In this document: positions 28,272 through 37,150 of the stretch, piece by piece
Layout of the letters: the number at the start of each line of letters is the position of its first letter
Numbering within the stretch: the first letter of the stretch is position 1
Assembly: GCF_032852305.1 (NCBI RefSeq)
Contig: NZ_CP136594.1
Span: forward strand, 2,579,501-2,643,500
Direction of reading: 5' to 3'
Length of the DNA: 64,000 nucleotides
DNA from: Parasphingorhabdus sp. SCSIO 66989
GTDB lineage: Bacteria; Pseudomonadota; Alphaproteobacteria; Sphingomonadales; Sphingomonadaceae
Notes under the pieces: model-generated
What the model saw: only the letters and a program-made list of their open reading frames with translations
The model's database searches: none
What the model was told of the DNA's origin: nothing
Translations under genes and position numbers: made by a program

Positions 28272-28425
28272 ACTCCCCTCCTCTTCAGAGGAGGGGCAGT
28301 GAGACTTAGGGCCTTGAGGCCCTTAGTCGCAGCGGGGTGGTGCTGCGGCACGTTTTGAATTCGCTAACGCGAGCTCGCCTTGCGGCTCACCACCACCCCA
28401 ACCCCTCCTCTGAAGAGGAGGGGCT
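28272..28425. repeat. Inverted repeat with CCCCTCCTCTTCAGAGGAGG-type arms
   Basis: Near-palindromic 22 bp arms at about 28273-28295 and 28402-28423 flank about 110 bp that holds further complementary tracts (GGGGTGGTG and CACCACCCC). It fills the gap between rnhA and the DUF1508 gene. A similar arrangement is known as a dispersed intergenic element in sphingomonads. Confidence 0.7.
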
Positions 28426-28428
28426 ATA

Positions 28429-28605
28429 TCAGCTATTGTCTTCAACCGGGGCGTCTGGCCCTTTTTCCTTGATCGAATCAATCGCGTTCTGGGCAGAAGC
28501 CTTCGAGCTATAGCCCTCGGTGGAGAACATGATTTCACTGTTATATTTGAAGCGCACGCGGAACTCGCCTGCTTTGTCCTTATAGATTTCAAAATGATGC
28601 GCCAT
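28429..28605 (-). CDS. DUF1508 (YegP-like) small protein
   Basis: This 58-residue protein runs from ATG 28605. It matches the DUF1508/YegP repeat: FEIYKDKAGEFRVRFKYNSE, then a GYSSKASAQNAIDSIKE helix. YegP-like proteins are small cytosolic proteins of unknown role, usually with one or two such repeats; this has one. AGGAGAACG precedes the ATG. It ends four bases from the inverted repeat element. Confidence 0.88.
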   Translation of the reverse strand: MAHHFEIYKDKAGEFRVRFKYNSEIMFSTEGYSSKASAQNAIDSIKEKGPDAPVEDNS

Positions 28606-28756
28606 GATCGTTCTCCTGCACTGTTTAGGAATAGGAATATTGTCGTCAAATCCAGCAGCAATATGTGGATTCGGCTATGACAATAGTCAGCCATTTTACA
28701 CTTGGCCAGAAGCCATAAGGACGATGTTGCAAAGCGGTGTATTTAGAACCGAGATT

Positions 28757-29911
28757 TTACATCGACGCACTGCTTAGCGCCGCGCGATCAGCAAAGCGTG
28801 CAGCCTCATAGCGGCTGCTGTCAATCGCCATATCCACAGGGTCCAACGCATCGCCGGTAATCATAGACGCTGCCAGCCGCGCCGCCGCTGGCGCGGTCTG
28901 GATGCCATATCCGCCCTGCCCGGCAAACCAGAAGAAAGCCGGGCAATCCGGATCATGACCATAAACCGGCACCCTGTCCGGCGCGAAGCTGCGCAGCCCG
29001 GCCCAGCGATGTTCCACTGCTGCAATCTGCCAGTCGACAACCTCTCCCAGCCTTTCGATCGCCAGCGCTACGTCCCATTCTTCCGGTGCAGCGTCGCAAG
29101 GCTCGCTCGGCGTTTCATCATGCGGGCTGAGCCAGAGCGATCCATGTTCCGGCTTGAAATAGAATTGCCCGTGAAAATCGATCACCAGCGGCAATGCATC
29201 AGGCACAGGCTCGGCCATCCGCAATTGCACAATGGTACGCCGCAATGGCGCAATCCCAAGCGGCGCAATTCCCGCCAGAACCGCCAGTTGGTCGGCCCAT
29301 GCCCCGGCAGCATTGACCAATAACGGGGCTTGTATCTCGCGGAGTGGAGTCGTTACCTGCCATCGGCCAGCACCAAAACTGGCGGTTTTAACTGGGCTGT
29401 TGAAAAACAGCATGGCACCGCGCCGCTTCGCCCCGGCAAGATAGGCCTGATGCAACGCCGCGACATCAATATCACGGCAATCGGGTTCAGATATGGCCTC
29501 GCACCAGTCCGGCTTCAGCCCCGGCACTCTGGCCGCAATCGCCTCACCTTTTAGCCGATCCATCACGACGCCGCGCCCGGCGAAAAGCGCGGCCTCTTTA
29601 TCCAATGCTGCACCATCTGCCGCACGACCAATCGTCAACGCTCCACGCGGACGCAGAAAGCCTTGCTCGGCAAAATCCTTTGGCGGATTAGCGAGCCATG
29701 GCCCCGAGGCTGTGGTCAGTGGTTGAATATCCGGGCCGCCATAGCTTTCGGTCCAGAAGGCAGCGGAGCGCCCGGTGGCATGATAGCCCGCCACGCTTTC
29801 CGCCTCGACAATTGCTACCCGCATGGACTTGGACAGTTCATAGGCCAAGCTGGCCCCGGCCATGCCCGCGCCGACAATCACAGCATCATAGCTATGATCG
29901 TTGCTGCTCAT
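28757..29911 (-). CDS. FAD-dependent oxidoreductase (DAO family)
   Basis: This 384-residue flavoprotein is of the D-amino-acid/glycine oxidase fold. The FAD-binding motif is DAVIVGAGMAGASLAYELS, then the ribose Glu (AIVEAE), a GRSAAFWTESYG segment and a C-terminal WFAGQGGYGIQTAPAAARLAA. It probably oxidises an amine or amino acid; the substrate is unknown. Its ATG overlaps the preceding alpha/beta hydrolase stop by 4 nt, so the two genes are coupled. Confidence 0.85.
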   Translation of the reverse strand: MSSNDHSYDAVIVGAGMAGASLAYELSKSMRVAIVEAESVAGYHATGRSAAFWTESYGGPDIQPLTTASGPWLANPPKDFAEQGFLRPRGALTIGRAADGAALDKEAALFAGRGVVMDRLKGEAIAARVPGLKPDWCEAISEPDCRDIDVAALHQAYLAGAKRRGAMLFFNSPVKTASFGAGRWQVTTPLREIQAPLLVNAAGAWADQLAVLAGIAPLGIAPLRRTIVQLRMAEPVPDALPLVIDFHGQFYFKPEHGSLWLSPHDETPSEPCDAAPEEWDVALAIERLGEVVDWQIAAVEHRWAGLRSFAPDRVPVYGHDPDCPAFFWFAGQGGYGIQTAPAAARLAASMITGDALDPVDMAIDSSRYEAARFADRAALSSASM

Positions 29912-30879
29912 TCTGCTGCTTCTGCCTGCACCGTGCCGAATTGCGCGCTCAAAAAAGCATCAATCTCGGCAATCGCCTTGTCGCGCACCGCGTCCACCTC
30001 GCGCAGCAATTCATGCGCACATTCCTTACCATAGGTCACCAGCCGTGCATTGGGCAAACGCTCTGCTGCTTTCTCAATCGCGGAATGGCTGACCAGTTGA
30101 TCGGCAGAGGTGGAGAGAATCAGCATAGGCGTTTGCACCTTTTCCCATTGCCCCGGTGCATGGATATGCCGCACCGAAGCATAGGCACGCTCGACCCAGT
30201 GCCAACTCGCCGGGCCCATCACCAGTTCGGGCCGCTTTTTCCACCATGCAGCTTCATCGGCATAGCGCTCAGAATCATGGGTCAGCAGCAATTGACGCTT
30301 GGATAGCGGAGAGGCAGGCTTCTCACTCACCTTCCAAGCGGGGCGATGTGGCTTGCTGAAGGCACGCATCAGCTTGGCAAGATTATGCCCCCAGGAGACA
30401 GGTATTCCGCCCGGGCTGTCCATGCCCAGCATCGGCGCGCTCAATATGACGGCATCCGGGTCGACAACACCCTCGATCAGCGCGCGCGCTACCAAATGAC
30501 CGCCCATGGAATGCGCCATCAGCACATGGGGGCCTTCGCGCTCTGCCTTCCAGCGCGGCCAGAACTCGGCGAGATCGGCAACCCAAGTGGCAAAATCATC
30601 GATATGACCGACATGCGGATTCTCGGTCATCCGCCCCGATGCCGCCTGGCCGCGCCAGTCAGATGCGCTGATATCCCAGCCTGCCCGATTATAGTGATTC
30701 AGCGTTTCGAGATATTTCTCGTAGATATCGCCGCGGCCAGCCATGAATAGCATTGCACCCTTGCGCGAGCTGGACTGCGTCGCCCAGTCCATATGGCGGA
30801 TGTCCCAGCCATCGCGTGTAGTCCAGCGCCCCTCGACCAGACCTTCCGGCAGACTGCGTCGGTCAAATGTGGCACTCAT
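29908..30879 (-). CDS. Alpha/beta hydrolase (lysophospholipase-like)
   Basis: This 323-residue serine hydrolase resembles the PldB/monoglyceride lipase group. The nucleophile elbow is LMAHSMGGHLV, and catalytic Asp and His lie near LILSTSADQLVSH and GKECAHELL. ATG 30879 has AGGAG 6 nt upstream; the frame extends to 30984 without support. It overlaps the FAD oxidoreductase by 4 nt. The divergent region in front carries a phased set of CGGCA/TGCCG half sites shared with cpaA. Confidence 0.85.
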   Translation of the reverse strand: MSATFDRRSLPEGLVEGRWTTRDGWDIRHMDWATQSSSRKGAMLFMAGRGDIYEKYLETLNHYNRAGWDISASDWRGQAASGRMTENPHVGHIDDFATWVADLAEFWPRWKAEREGPHVLMAHSMGGHLVARALIEGVVDPDAVILSAPMLGMDSPGGIPVSWGHNLAKLMRAFSKPHRPAWKVSEKPASPLSKRQLLLTHDSERYADEAAWWKKRPELVMGPASWHWVERAYASVRHIHAPGQWEKVQTPMLILSTSADQLVSHSAIEKAAERLPNARLVTYGKECAHELLREVDAVRDKAIAEIDAFLSAQFGTVQAEAAE

Positions 30880-30901
30880 GAGCCACTCCTTTGCAGTTTT
30901 G

Positions 30902-30938
30902 CGGCAGTTATTTGCCGTTGGGCGGCAATAAAATGCCG
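30902..30938. promoter_or_regulatory. Phased operator-like array between alpha/beta hydrolase and cpaA
   Basis: Four half sites alternate in orientation: CGGCA 30902-30906, TGCCG 30913-30917, CGGCA 30923-30927, TGCCG 30934-30938. Their centres are 11, 10 and 11 bp apart, so they face one side of the helix. They lie in the 103 bp divergent gap, 23 bp from the hydrolase ATG and 45 bp from the cpaA ATG. Confidence 0.5.
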
Positions 30939-30982
30939 GATGGTTACTTTTTGGTAAGTCATGCGCCCTAAGAACACCTTTC

Positions 30983-31462
30983 ATGACGGGGGTTCAGATC
31001 ATCTACGGAATGCTGGGTGCGTTGGCAATCGCGCTTGCTCATGCCAGCTATACCGATATTCGCCGCCGCGAAATTGAGAACTGGCTCAATGCCGGTATCG
31101 CGCTGGCCGCACCGGTTTTCTGGTGGGCCACAGGCATGTCCCTCTGGCCCGATATTGCCATCCAGATCGCGCTGGCACTGGGTGTATTCACAATATTTAC
31201 TGGCCTTTTTGCCTTGGGCGCCATGGGCGGCGGGGACGTCAAACTGCTGAGCGCACTGGCGCTGTGGTTTTCCTGGCAGGACATGCTGATGCTGGTTCTG
31301 GTGATGTCCATCGCTGGCGGCATCCTGACACTTTTCATGGCCATGGTGCACACCATTCGCCGTTCCAAAGGCAATCTGGAAATTCCCTATGGCGTCGCCA
31401 TCGCCTTCGCCGGGCTTTGGGTGATTGCCGAACACTATTTTAACCATTCTGTGCAAATCTAA
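30983..31462 (+). CDS. cpaA: Prepilin peptidase CpaA/TadV
   Basis: This 159-residue membrane protein is of the A24 aspartic peptidase family. The first Asp is in SYTDIRRREIENW, the second in the GxGD-like GAMGGGDVKLLSAL. About five membrane helices follow the family pattern. It cleaves and matures Flp prepilins in Tad systems. It opens the Tad cluster; the Flp pilin gene itself is not in the window. Confidence 0.92.
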   Translation: MTGVQIIYGMLGALAIALAHASYTDIRRREIENWLNAGIALAAPVFWWATGMSLWPDIAIQIALALGVFTIFTGLFALGAMGGGDVKLLSALALWFSWQDMLMLVLVMSIAGGILTLFMAMVHTIRRSKGNLEIPYGVAIAFAGLWVIAEHYFNHSVQI

Positions 31463-31506
31463 ACGCAATATCGCACTCAATTCAGCTGCGTGGAGGCAGT
31501 GAGATC

Positions 31507-32496
31507 ATGGACAAGAAGAAACTGGTTTTGCTGGTTGGAGCATTGGTTGTTGCGCTGGGCACCGCCTTTCTGGCGCGCAGCATGTTTGCAGGCGCGTCAG
31601 CACCGCAGACTGTCGCTGCAGAGGCTCCAGCTGTGACGGGACCAAAAGTTCTCGTCGCCAACCGCGCCCTGCCCGTCGGCACCATCATCACCCCAGATGC
31701 CTTCAGTTTTCAGCCCTGGCCGGAAGAACTGGTCGAGAAAGCCTATTTCCTGGAGGACAATACCGACGGCAATGCGTTGCTGGGCACGGTGGTGCGCAAC
31801 GAGATCACCGCAGGTCAGCCAGTCACACAGGGCTCGCTGGTTAAGCCGGGCGATCGTGGTTTTCTTGCTGCGGCGCTTGGCCCCGGTATGCGCGCAGTTA
31901 CCGTACCGGTTTCTGAACGCACCAGCGTTGGCGGATTTGTCTTCCCCGGTGACCGGATTGATCTGGTTCTGACTCAGGCGGTTAAGGGCAAAGACGGGCC
32001 CGATCTCAAAGCCTCTGAAACCATCATCCGCAACCTGCGGGTTCTGGCGACAGGCCAGCGCGTGTCCTCACAGGATGAAGAGGGAAATCAGGTTGTTATC
32101 AAATTCAACACCGTCACCGTAGAAGTAACGCCCAAGCTGGCCGAGAAGATCGCGGTGGCTCAGACCATTGGCGTCATCAGCCTGTCGCTGCGTTCTATCG
32201 CCGATAATGAGGCCGAGCTGGAACGTGCCATCGCGGCTGGCGAAATCAATGTCCCAGAAAGCGATGACCCTGAGGCTGAAGAGAAGTTTATTCAGTCTAT
32301 CGTCAAGCGCCCGATGGATACGGACCCCACATTTGTTACCGGCGGCGATGTCTCGCGCTTTCAGCGCACTAGCGTTCCTTCTCAGAAATCTGCCGCACCG
32401 GCTCAGATTCCTGCGGTTCCGGCACCTAAGCCACAACCCAAGGTCCGCGTTGCCCGGGGCAAGAATGTCACAGCCGTTCCGGTTGGAGGTAAATAA
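31507..32496 (+). CDS. cpaB: Flp pilus assembly protein CpaB/RcpC
   Basis: This 329-residue protein has an N-terminal membrane anchor (LVLLVGALVVALGTAFLA), a SAF domain beginning KVLVANRALPVGTIITP, and the RcpC core (PGMRAVTVPVSERTSVGGFV, PGDRIDLVLTQ). It acts in the periplasm next to the secretin. GGAGG lies before cpaC only 1 nt after its stop, implying tight coupling. The Pro/Ala tail after residue 280 is variable. Confidence 0.93.
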   Translation: MDKKKLVLLVGALVVALGTAFLARSMFAGASAPQTVAAEAPAVTGPKVLVANRALPVGTIITPDAFSFQPWPEELVEKAYFLEDNTDGNALLGTVVRNEITAGQPVTQGSLVKPGDRGFLAAALGPGMRAVTVPVSERTSVGGFVFPGDRIDLVLTQAVKGKDGPDLKASETIIRNLRVLATGQRVSSQDEEGNQVVIKFNTVTVEVTPKLAEKIAVAQTIGVISLSLRSIADNEAELERAIAAGEINVPESDDPEAEEKFIQSIVKRPMDTDPTFVTGGDVSRFQRTSVPSQKSAAPAQIPAVPAPKPQPKVRVARGKNVTAVPVGGK

Positions 32497-32497
32497 G

Positions 32498-34069
32498 ATG
32501 CAGTTCATCAAGTCTTTTCGCCGGGCGGCTCTCGGCTCCGCGCTTGCCAGCAGCATTGGCGCAACCGCGCTGATCGCTATGGGTGCAACCATGGGCACGG
32601 TGCCTGCCGCAGCGCAGGTTACGCCCAAACCGTCAAGCGAGATCGTCCTGTCAATTGGCCGCGGTCAACTGGTCACCCTTCCGGGCAATATAACCGATCT
32701 GTTTATTGCCGATGACAAGATTGCCGATGTACAGGTCAAAAGTGCGCGCCAACTCTATGTCTTTGGCAAGGCTGGCGGCGAAACCACTCTCTATGCCAGC
32801 AATGCCGCAGGCCAGGTGGTCTATTCAACCACGATCCGCGTCGGATCGAACATCGATTCGATTGACCAGATGCTGACCCTGGCCATGCCTGAGGCCGACA
32901 TCAACGTATCGACCATGAATGGACTTGTGCTGCTCACCGGTACGATTGCCGCACCAGGCGATGCGGCTGAGGCAGAGCGACTGGTACAGGCCTTTGTCGG
33001 TGATGAAACAGAAGTGATCAGCCGCCTCAAGACCGCAACCCCGTTGCAGGTCAATTTGCAGGTCAAGATCGCTGAAGTCAGCCGGTCTTTGGTCAAGAAT
33101 ATCGGTGCCAATCTGTTGAGCGGTGACTCCACCAATGGTTTTCAGTTCGGCGTTACCAATGGCCGCACCTTTTCGCCGCAGTTTACCCCGGGTGGTCCCG
33201 TCGGCACCGGAGTAACAGCAGGCGGCGAAGGCACCACGGTCATCACCGGAATCGGAGATGGCGGTACAACGCTTGCCGGCCTCGGCAATCTTTTCGGTCT
33301 TGACCTTGCGGGTACTCTTGATCTGGCGGAAACCGTTGGTCTGGTGACCACATTGTCGCAGCCTAACCTGACCGCGCTTTCGGGCGAGACAGCAGAATTC
33401 CTGGCAGGCGGTGAATTCCCGATCCCGATCGCACAGGGCCTGGGCAATGTCGCGATCCAGTTCCGCAGTTTTGGCGTAAGCTTGGCCTATACGCCGACAG
33501 TGCTTGAAAATGGCCGTATCTCTTTGCGTGTTCGTCCGGAAGTCTCCGAGCTGTCCGCATCGGGTGCGGTGAATCTTCAGGGCTTTAGCGTGCCCGGTCT
33601 GACGATCCGCAGCGCCGAAACGACGGTGGAACTCGGCTCCGGCCAGAGCTTCATGATCGCTGGCCTGATGAGCAACAATATCCAGAACTCGGTCAACAAG
33701 GCTCCGGGCCTTGGTGATGTTCCGATCCTCGGCAATCTGTTCAAATCCAGCTCTTTCCAGAAGGGTGAAACTGAGCTGGTGATTGTTGTGACGCCATATC
33801 TGGTCAAGCCAGTGAACTCGAACGACATCAAGCTGCCAACCGATGCCTTCCGCACCGCCAATGATGTGCAGCGTCTGCTGATTAATCAGGAGACAGACGG
33901 CATCAGCGGGGGAGACCGGCCAAAGCCGAGCGTTGAGCAACCGACACGCGATGTAAGACGCGAGCAGATGATCGGCCAGCAATCGCAAGCGCCGCGCCCC
34001 AATGCAGCAGCACCGCAAACTACCAGCCGCGCATCGCGCGATGCCAACCCTGGCTTTACCTTTGAGTGA
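32498..34069 (+). CDS. cpaC: Tad secretin CpaC/RcpA
   Basis: This 523-residue outer-membrane secretin starts at ATG 32498 with GGAGG 9 nt upstream. It has a signal (to about residue 41, PAAAQ), an N-terminal pilus-assembly domain (RGQLVTLPGNITDLFIAD), a BON-like part (MNGLVLLTGTIAAPGDAAEA) and the secretin core (LSQPNLTALSGETAEFLAGGEFPIP, PLFKSSSFQ-like ends ILGNLFKSSSFQKGETELVI). It forms the outer-membrane channel for Flp pili. The longer frame from 32168 lies over cpaB and is a shadow. Confidence 0.94.
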   Translation: MQFIKSFRRAALGSALASSIGATALIAMGATMGTVPAAAQVTPKPSSEIVLSIGRGQLVTLPGNITDLFIADDKIADVQVKSARQLYVFGKAGGETTLYASNAAGQVVYSTTIRVGSNIDSIDQMLTLAMPEADINVSTMNGLVLLTGTIAAPGDAAEAERLVQAFVGDETEVISRLKTATPLQVNLQVKIAEVSRSLVKNIGANLLSGDSTNGFQFGVTNGRTFSPQFTPGGPVGTGVTAGGEGTTVITGIGDGGTTLAGLGNLFGLDLAGTLDLAETVGLVTTLSQPNLTALSGETAEFLAGGEFPIPIAQGLGNVAIQFRSFGVSLAYTPTVLENGRISLRVRPEVSELSASGAVNLQGFSVPGLTIRSAETTVELGSGQSFMIAGLMSNNIQNSVNKAPGLGDVPILGNLFKSSSFQKGETELVIVVTPYLVKPVNSNDIKLPTDAFRTANDVQRLLINQETDGISGGDRPKPSVEQPTRDVRREQMIGQQSQAPRPNAAAPQTTSRASRDANPGFTFE

Positions 34070-34083
34070 GAAGGACCGACGAC

Positions 34084-34788
34084 ATGTCTGATCTGAAAAG
34101 AACCGCCCTTTCCTCGGCCTTCATCATCGGCCTTTCGCTGGCCGCAACCGCTTGCACCAGCAACACGGCGAGCAACCGCTCGCTCAACAGTGTGCACCAA
34201 CCGGTGGTCAGCCGCAGCAACTTCGCGCTGGACCTGAATGTACGCGGCGGTTCGCTACCTGTCTCTGAACAGGCCAAGCTGGCACAATGGTTCGAAGCCA
34301 TGGGGCTGGGTTATGGTGATCGCGTGGCAATTGATGACCCCGCGAAAAACCGCTCCGTGCGATCATTGGTTGAAGCATCTGCTGCCAAATATGGCCTGTT
34401 GGTCGCTGACGCTGCACCTATTACCGGCGGAACAATCGCGCCGGGTGATGTGCGCGTGGTGATCAGTCGCTCTTCAGCGCGTGTGGATGGTTGTCCGGAC
34501 TGGTCGTCTGTCAGTGAAACCAATTTCAACAACGCTACCAGCAGCAACTTTGGCTGTGCCGCAAACAGCAATCTGGCATCCATGGTCGCCGATCCTGAGG
34601 ATCTGGTTCGCGGTCAGGGAGATGGCACATCTGACGCCGATACAGGCACCAAGGCCATTGACACACTGCGCCAGACACCGCCGACAGGTGCAGGTGGACT
34701 TCGCCGCAGTAATGGCTTTGGCGGCGGCGCTGGCGGAGGCCAAGGTGGCGGCGGTGGCGGCGGCGCCCAAGGTGGAGGAGGTCAGTAA
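34084..34788 (+). CDS. cpaD: Tad pilus lipoprotein CpaD
   Basis: This 234-residue protein starts at ATG 34084 with AAGGA 8-9 nt upstream. The lipobox is AATAC (Cys24). The CpaD core shows DLNVRGGSLPVSEQAKLAQW and VRVVISRSSARVDGCPDWS, then FGCAANSNLASMVADPEDL. It is thought to help the secretin assemble. The last about 25 residues are almost pure Gly with a few Gln and Ala, an unusual tail. The stop is 1 nt before cpaE. Confidence 0.9.
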   Translation: MSDLKRTALSSAFIIGLSLAATACTSNTASNRSLNSVHQPVVSRSNFALDLNVRGGSLPVSEQAKLAQWFEAMGLGYGDRVAIDDPAKNRSVRSLVEASAAKYGLLVADAAPITGGTIAPGDVRVVISRSSARVDGCPDWSSVSETNFNNATSSNFGCAANSNLASMVADPEDLVRGQGDGTSDADTGTKAIDTLRQTPPTGAGGLRRSNGFGGGAGGGQGGGGGGGAQGGGGQ

Positions 34789-34789
34789 G

Positions 34790-36067
34790 ATGAATGCTCC
34801 CTTTAACCCCACAGGCACTGGCGCGCGTGATGCCTTCGCCGCCTATATCTGCGATGATGAAACGCTCGATCTGGTGCGCACTGTGTGTATCGAACTGGGT
34901 TGGCAGTCGGAGAAATGTAATCAGGGTGGCTTGCGCAATGCCATTCAGTCGCTCTCCATTGCGGCCAGCCCTAACATCCTTTTGGTCGACTTAGCCGAGT
35001 CTGGCGATCCGCTCAATGATATCAATGCTTTGGCGGAAGTCTGCGAACCAGGTACTGTGGTTGTCGCCATGGGCCAGGTGAATGATGTTCGCCTGTATCG
35101 CGACCTTATTGTCAGCGGTTTGCAAGATTATTTGCTCAAACCAGTTAGCCCGGACCAACTGCGCGACGCGCTGGTCCAGGCACAGGCGATATTCTCGGCT
35201 CCCAAGCAGCAAGACAATGGCACCGAGCGGCCGCATGTTACCACGGCCGTGATAGGCACCCGCGGCGGCGTCGGCGCGAGTACCATTGCCACCTCGCTTG
35301 CCTGGTATTTTAGCCAAGATGGCGACCGCCAGACCGCGTTGCTTGATCTTGATGTCCATTTCGGCACGGATGCGCTGATCATGGACCTTGAGCCGGGCCG
35401 TGGCCTGACCGATGCAATCGATAATCCAAGCCGCATTGATGGCCTGTTTATCGAGCGCGCGATGATCAAGGCGAATGAGAAACTGGCGATCTTGTCCGCA
35501 GAAGCCCCCATCAGTTCGCCGTTGATGACCGATGGCGCTGCTTTCTTTCAGCTTCAGGAAGAGTTCCGTGCCTCTTTTGAAGCCACGATGATTGATTTGC
35601 CGCGTAATATGCTGGTGAATTTCCCACATTTGATGAGCGATGTGAATGTCGCCGTTCTGGTGACAGAGCTTACGCTTGCCTCGGCGCGCGATGCCATTCG
35701 CATATTGTCCTGGTTCAAGAGCAACGCGCCCCAGGCGGAAGTCCTGTTGGTCGCCAATAAGGTGCAGCCGAACACACTGGAGATCAGCCGCTCGGATTTC
35801 GAGGCCTCAGTTGAGCGCAAGATTGACTATGTTTTGCCTGCAGACTTCAAAGGTGCGGCAGCAGCAGCGAAGCTGGGTCAGCCCTTTATCGCCGCCAACA
35901 AGAACAGCAAGACGAGCAACATGATCGCCGCACTGGGCGAGCGCGTGCTGGGTACTGTTGAAGAGGATGGCGAAGGCGAAGAGTCCAAAGGTGCAAGCAA
36001 GTCATTGCTGGGCAAATTTGGCGATTTCAAGTCGCTTTTGCCTTCCAAACCGAAAAAAGAGGGGTGA
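34790..36067 (+). CDS. cpaE: Tad pilus assembly ATPase-like protein CpaE/TadZ
   Basis: This 425-residue protein has an N-terminal receiver-like domain (about 15-130, LLKPVSPDQLRDAL) and a ParA/MinD-like ATPase with the deviant Walker A GTRGGVGASTIATSLAW at about 148-164, then LLDLDVHFGTDALIMDLEPGRG. TadZ/CpaE places the pilus machine at the pole. ATG 34790 follows GGAGGAGGT. The usual next gene, cpaF, is missing: only 51 nt separate it from tadB. Confidence 0.93.
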   Translation: MNAPFNPTGTGARDAFAAYICDDETLDLVRTVCIELGWQSEKCNQGGLRNAIQSLSIAASPNILLVDLAESGDPLNDINALAEVCEPGTVVVAMGQVNDVRLYRDLIVSGLQDYLLKPVSPDQLRDALVQAQAIFSAPKQQDNGTERPHVTTAVIGTRGGVGASTIATSLAWYFSQDGDRQTALLDLDVHFGTDALIMDLEPGRGLTDAIDNPSRIDGLFIERAMIKANEKLAILSAEAPISSPLMTDGAAFFQLQEEFRASFEATMIDLPRNMLVNFPHLMSDVNVAVLVTELTLASARDAIRILSWFKSNAPQAEVLLVANKVQPNTLEISRSDFEASVERKIDYVLPADFKGAAAAAKLGQPFIAANKNSKTSNMIAALGERVLGTVEEDGEGEESKGASKSLLGKFGDFKSLLPSKPKKEG

Positions 36068-36118
36068 TTGGCAACGGTTTTGGCCGCGCCGCCAATGCTC
36101 TGATGCCTGGGGATTGAG

Positions 36119-37090
36119 ATGACGGATTGGATGCAGATAAGCCTGTTGGTTGTGGGCGTGCTGGCCATTCTGGTCATGCTGATCTTCGCCTTATCCGGCC
36201 CATCAGCGCAGAAGGAAGGCGCAAGGCGCCTGAACAGTGTGAAGCTGCGTTTTAGCGAAAGCGCGAATAGCCAGGTCGAAGCGCAGATGCGAAAGGCAAT
36301 TGCTGCCAGAAAACCGCGCAGCAATCCGCAAGGCGATATGTCGCAGCTAGACATGATGGCCAACCGCCTGGCACAAACCGGGCGCGAATGGCCCCTGGCA
36401 CAATATCTCTACACTTGTGCAGGCCTGGCCGTCATTATCGGCCTGCTGGTCTATTTCCGCAGCGACAATATGCTGCTCTCGCTGTTTGTCGGTGCGGCAG
36501 TGGGCATTGGCCTGCCGCATATGGTCATCGGATTTCTGATCAAGCGTCGCATCGGCAATTTCAATAAGAATTTCCCCGATGCCATCGAGCTTCTGGTTCG
36601 CGGCTTGCGCTCCGGCTTGCCGGTAACGGAAACGCTGAGCGTTGTCGCCGAGGAAATACCCGGACCTGTTGGCGTGGAGTTCAAGGAAGTGACCGAGCGG
36701 ATCAAAATTGGCCGCACCATGGAGGATTCGCTTCAGGAAACCGCGAAGAAACTCAACACACCGGAGTTCAATTTCTTTTGCATCACTTTGGCGATCCAGC
36801 GCGAAACCGGCGGTAATCTGGCCGAAACACTGGCCAACCTGTCCGATGTTTTGCGCAAACGCTCGCAAATGAAGCTGAAGATCAAGGCAATGTCATCGGA
36901 GTCCAAAGCCTCGGCCTATATTGTCGGCTCGCTGCCATTCATCGTGTTTGGCCTGATCTGGTGGATCAACCCGGATTATATTGGCGGCTTCTTCATCGAT
37001 GAACGCCTGATCATTGCCGGCATGGGCGGCATGGTATGGATGGGTATTGGCGTGTTTATCATGGCCAAGATGGTGAGCTTTGAAATCTGA
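36119..37090 (+). CDS. tadB: Tad inner-membrane platform protein TadB
   Basis: This 323-residue protein is of the T2SS GspF family. There is an N-terminal membrane helix, two near residues 100-145, the cytoplasmic core NKNFPDAIELLVRGLRSGLP with a later FFCITLAIQRETGGNLAETL, and C-terminal helices. TadB and TadC form the platform that couples to the CpaF motor. GGGGA stands 6 nt before ATG 36119. Confidence 0.93.
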   Translation: MTDWMQISLLVVGVLAILVMLIFALSGPSAQKEGARRLNSVKLRFSESANSQVEAQMRKAIAARKPRSNPQGDMSQLDMMANRLAQTGREWPLAQYLYTCAGLAVIIGLLVYFRSDNMLLSLFVGAAVGIGLPHMVIGFLIKRRIGNFNKNFPDAIELLVRGLRSGLPVTETLSVVAEEIPGPVGVEFKEVTERIKIGRTMEDSLQETAKKLNTPEFNFFCITLAIQRETGGNLAETLANLSDVLRKRSQMKLKIKAMSSESKASAYIVGSLPFIVFGLIWWINPDYIGGFFIDERLIIAGMGGMVWMGIGVFIMAKMVSFEI

Positions 37091-37150
37091 TGCAGCCAGA
37101 AACGATCATAAGCGCCGTCGAGATTGCGCAGCACCGGATAGGAGCAGCCC

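Noticed and set aside
32168-32497. N-terminal extension of cpaC over cpaB
   Set aside because: Out-of-frame overlap of a real gene; the secretin signal peptide starts at 32498 after GGAGG.
34481-34789. N-terminal extension of cpaE over cpaD
   Set aside because: Same reason; ATG 34790 follows GGAGGAGGT and begins the conserved domain.
36064-36117. Possible cpaF relic between cpaE and tadB
   Set aside because: The short open frame (ending NALMPGD) overlaps the cpaE end in another frame and has no CpaF motif.
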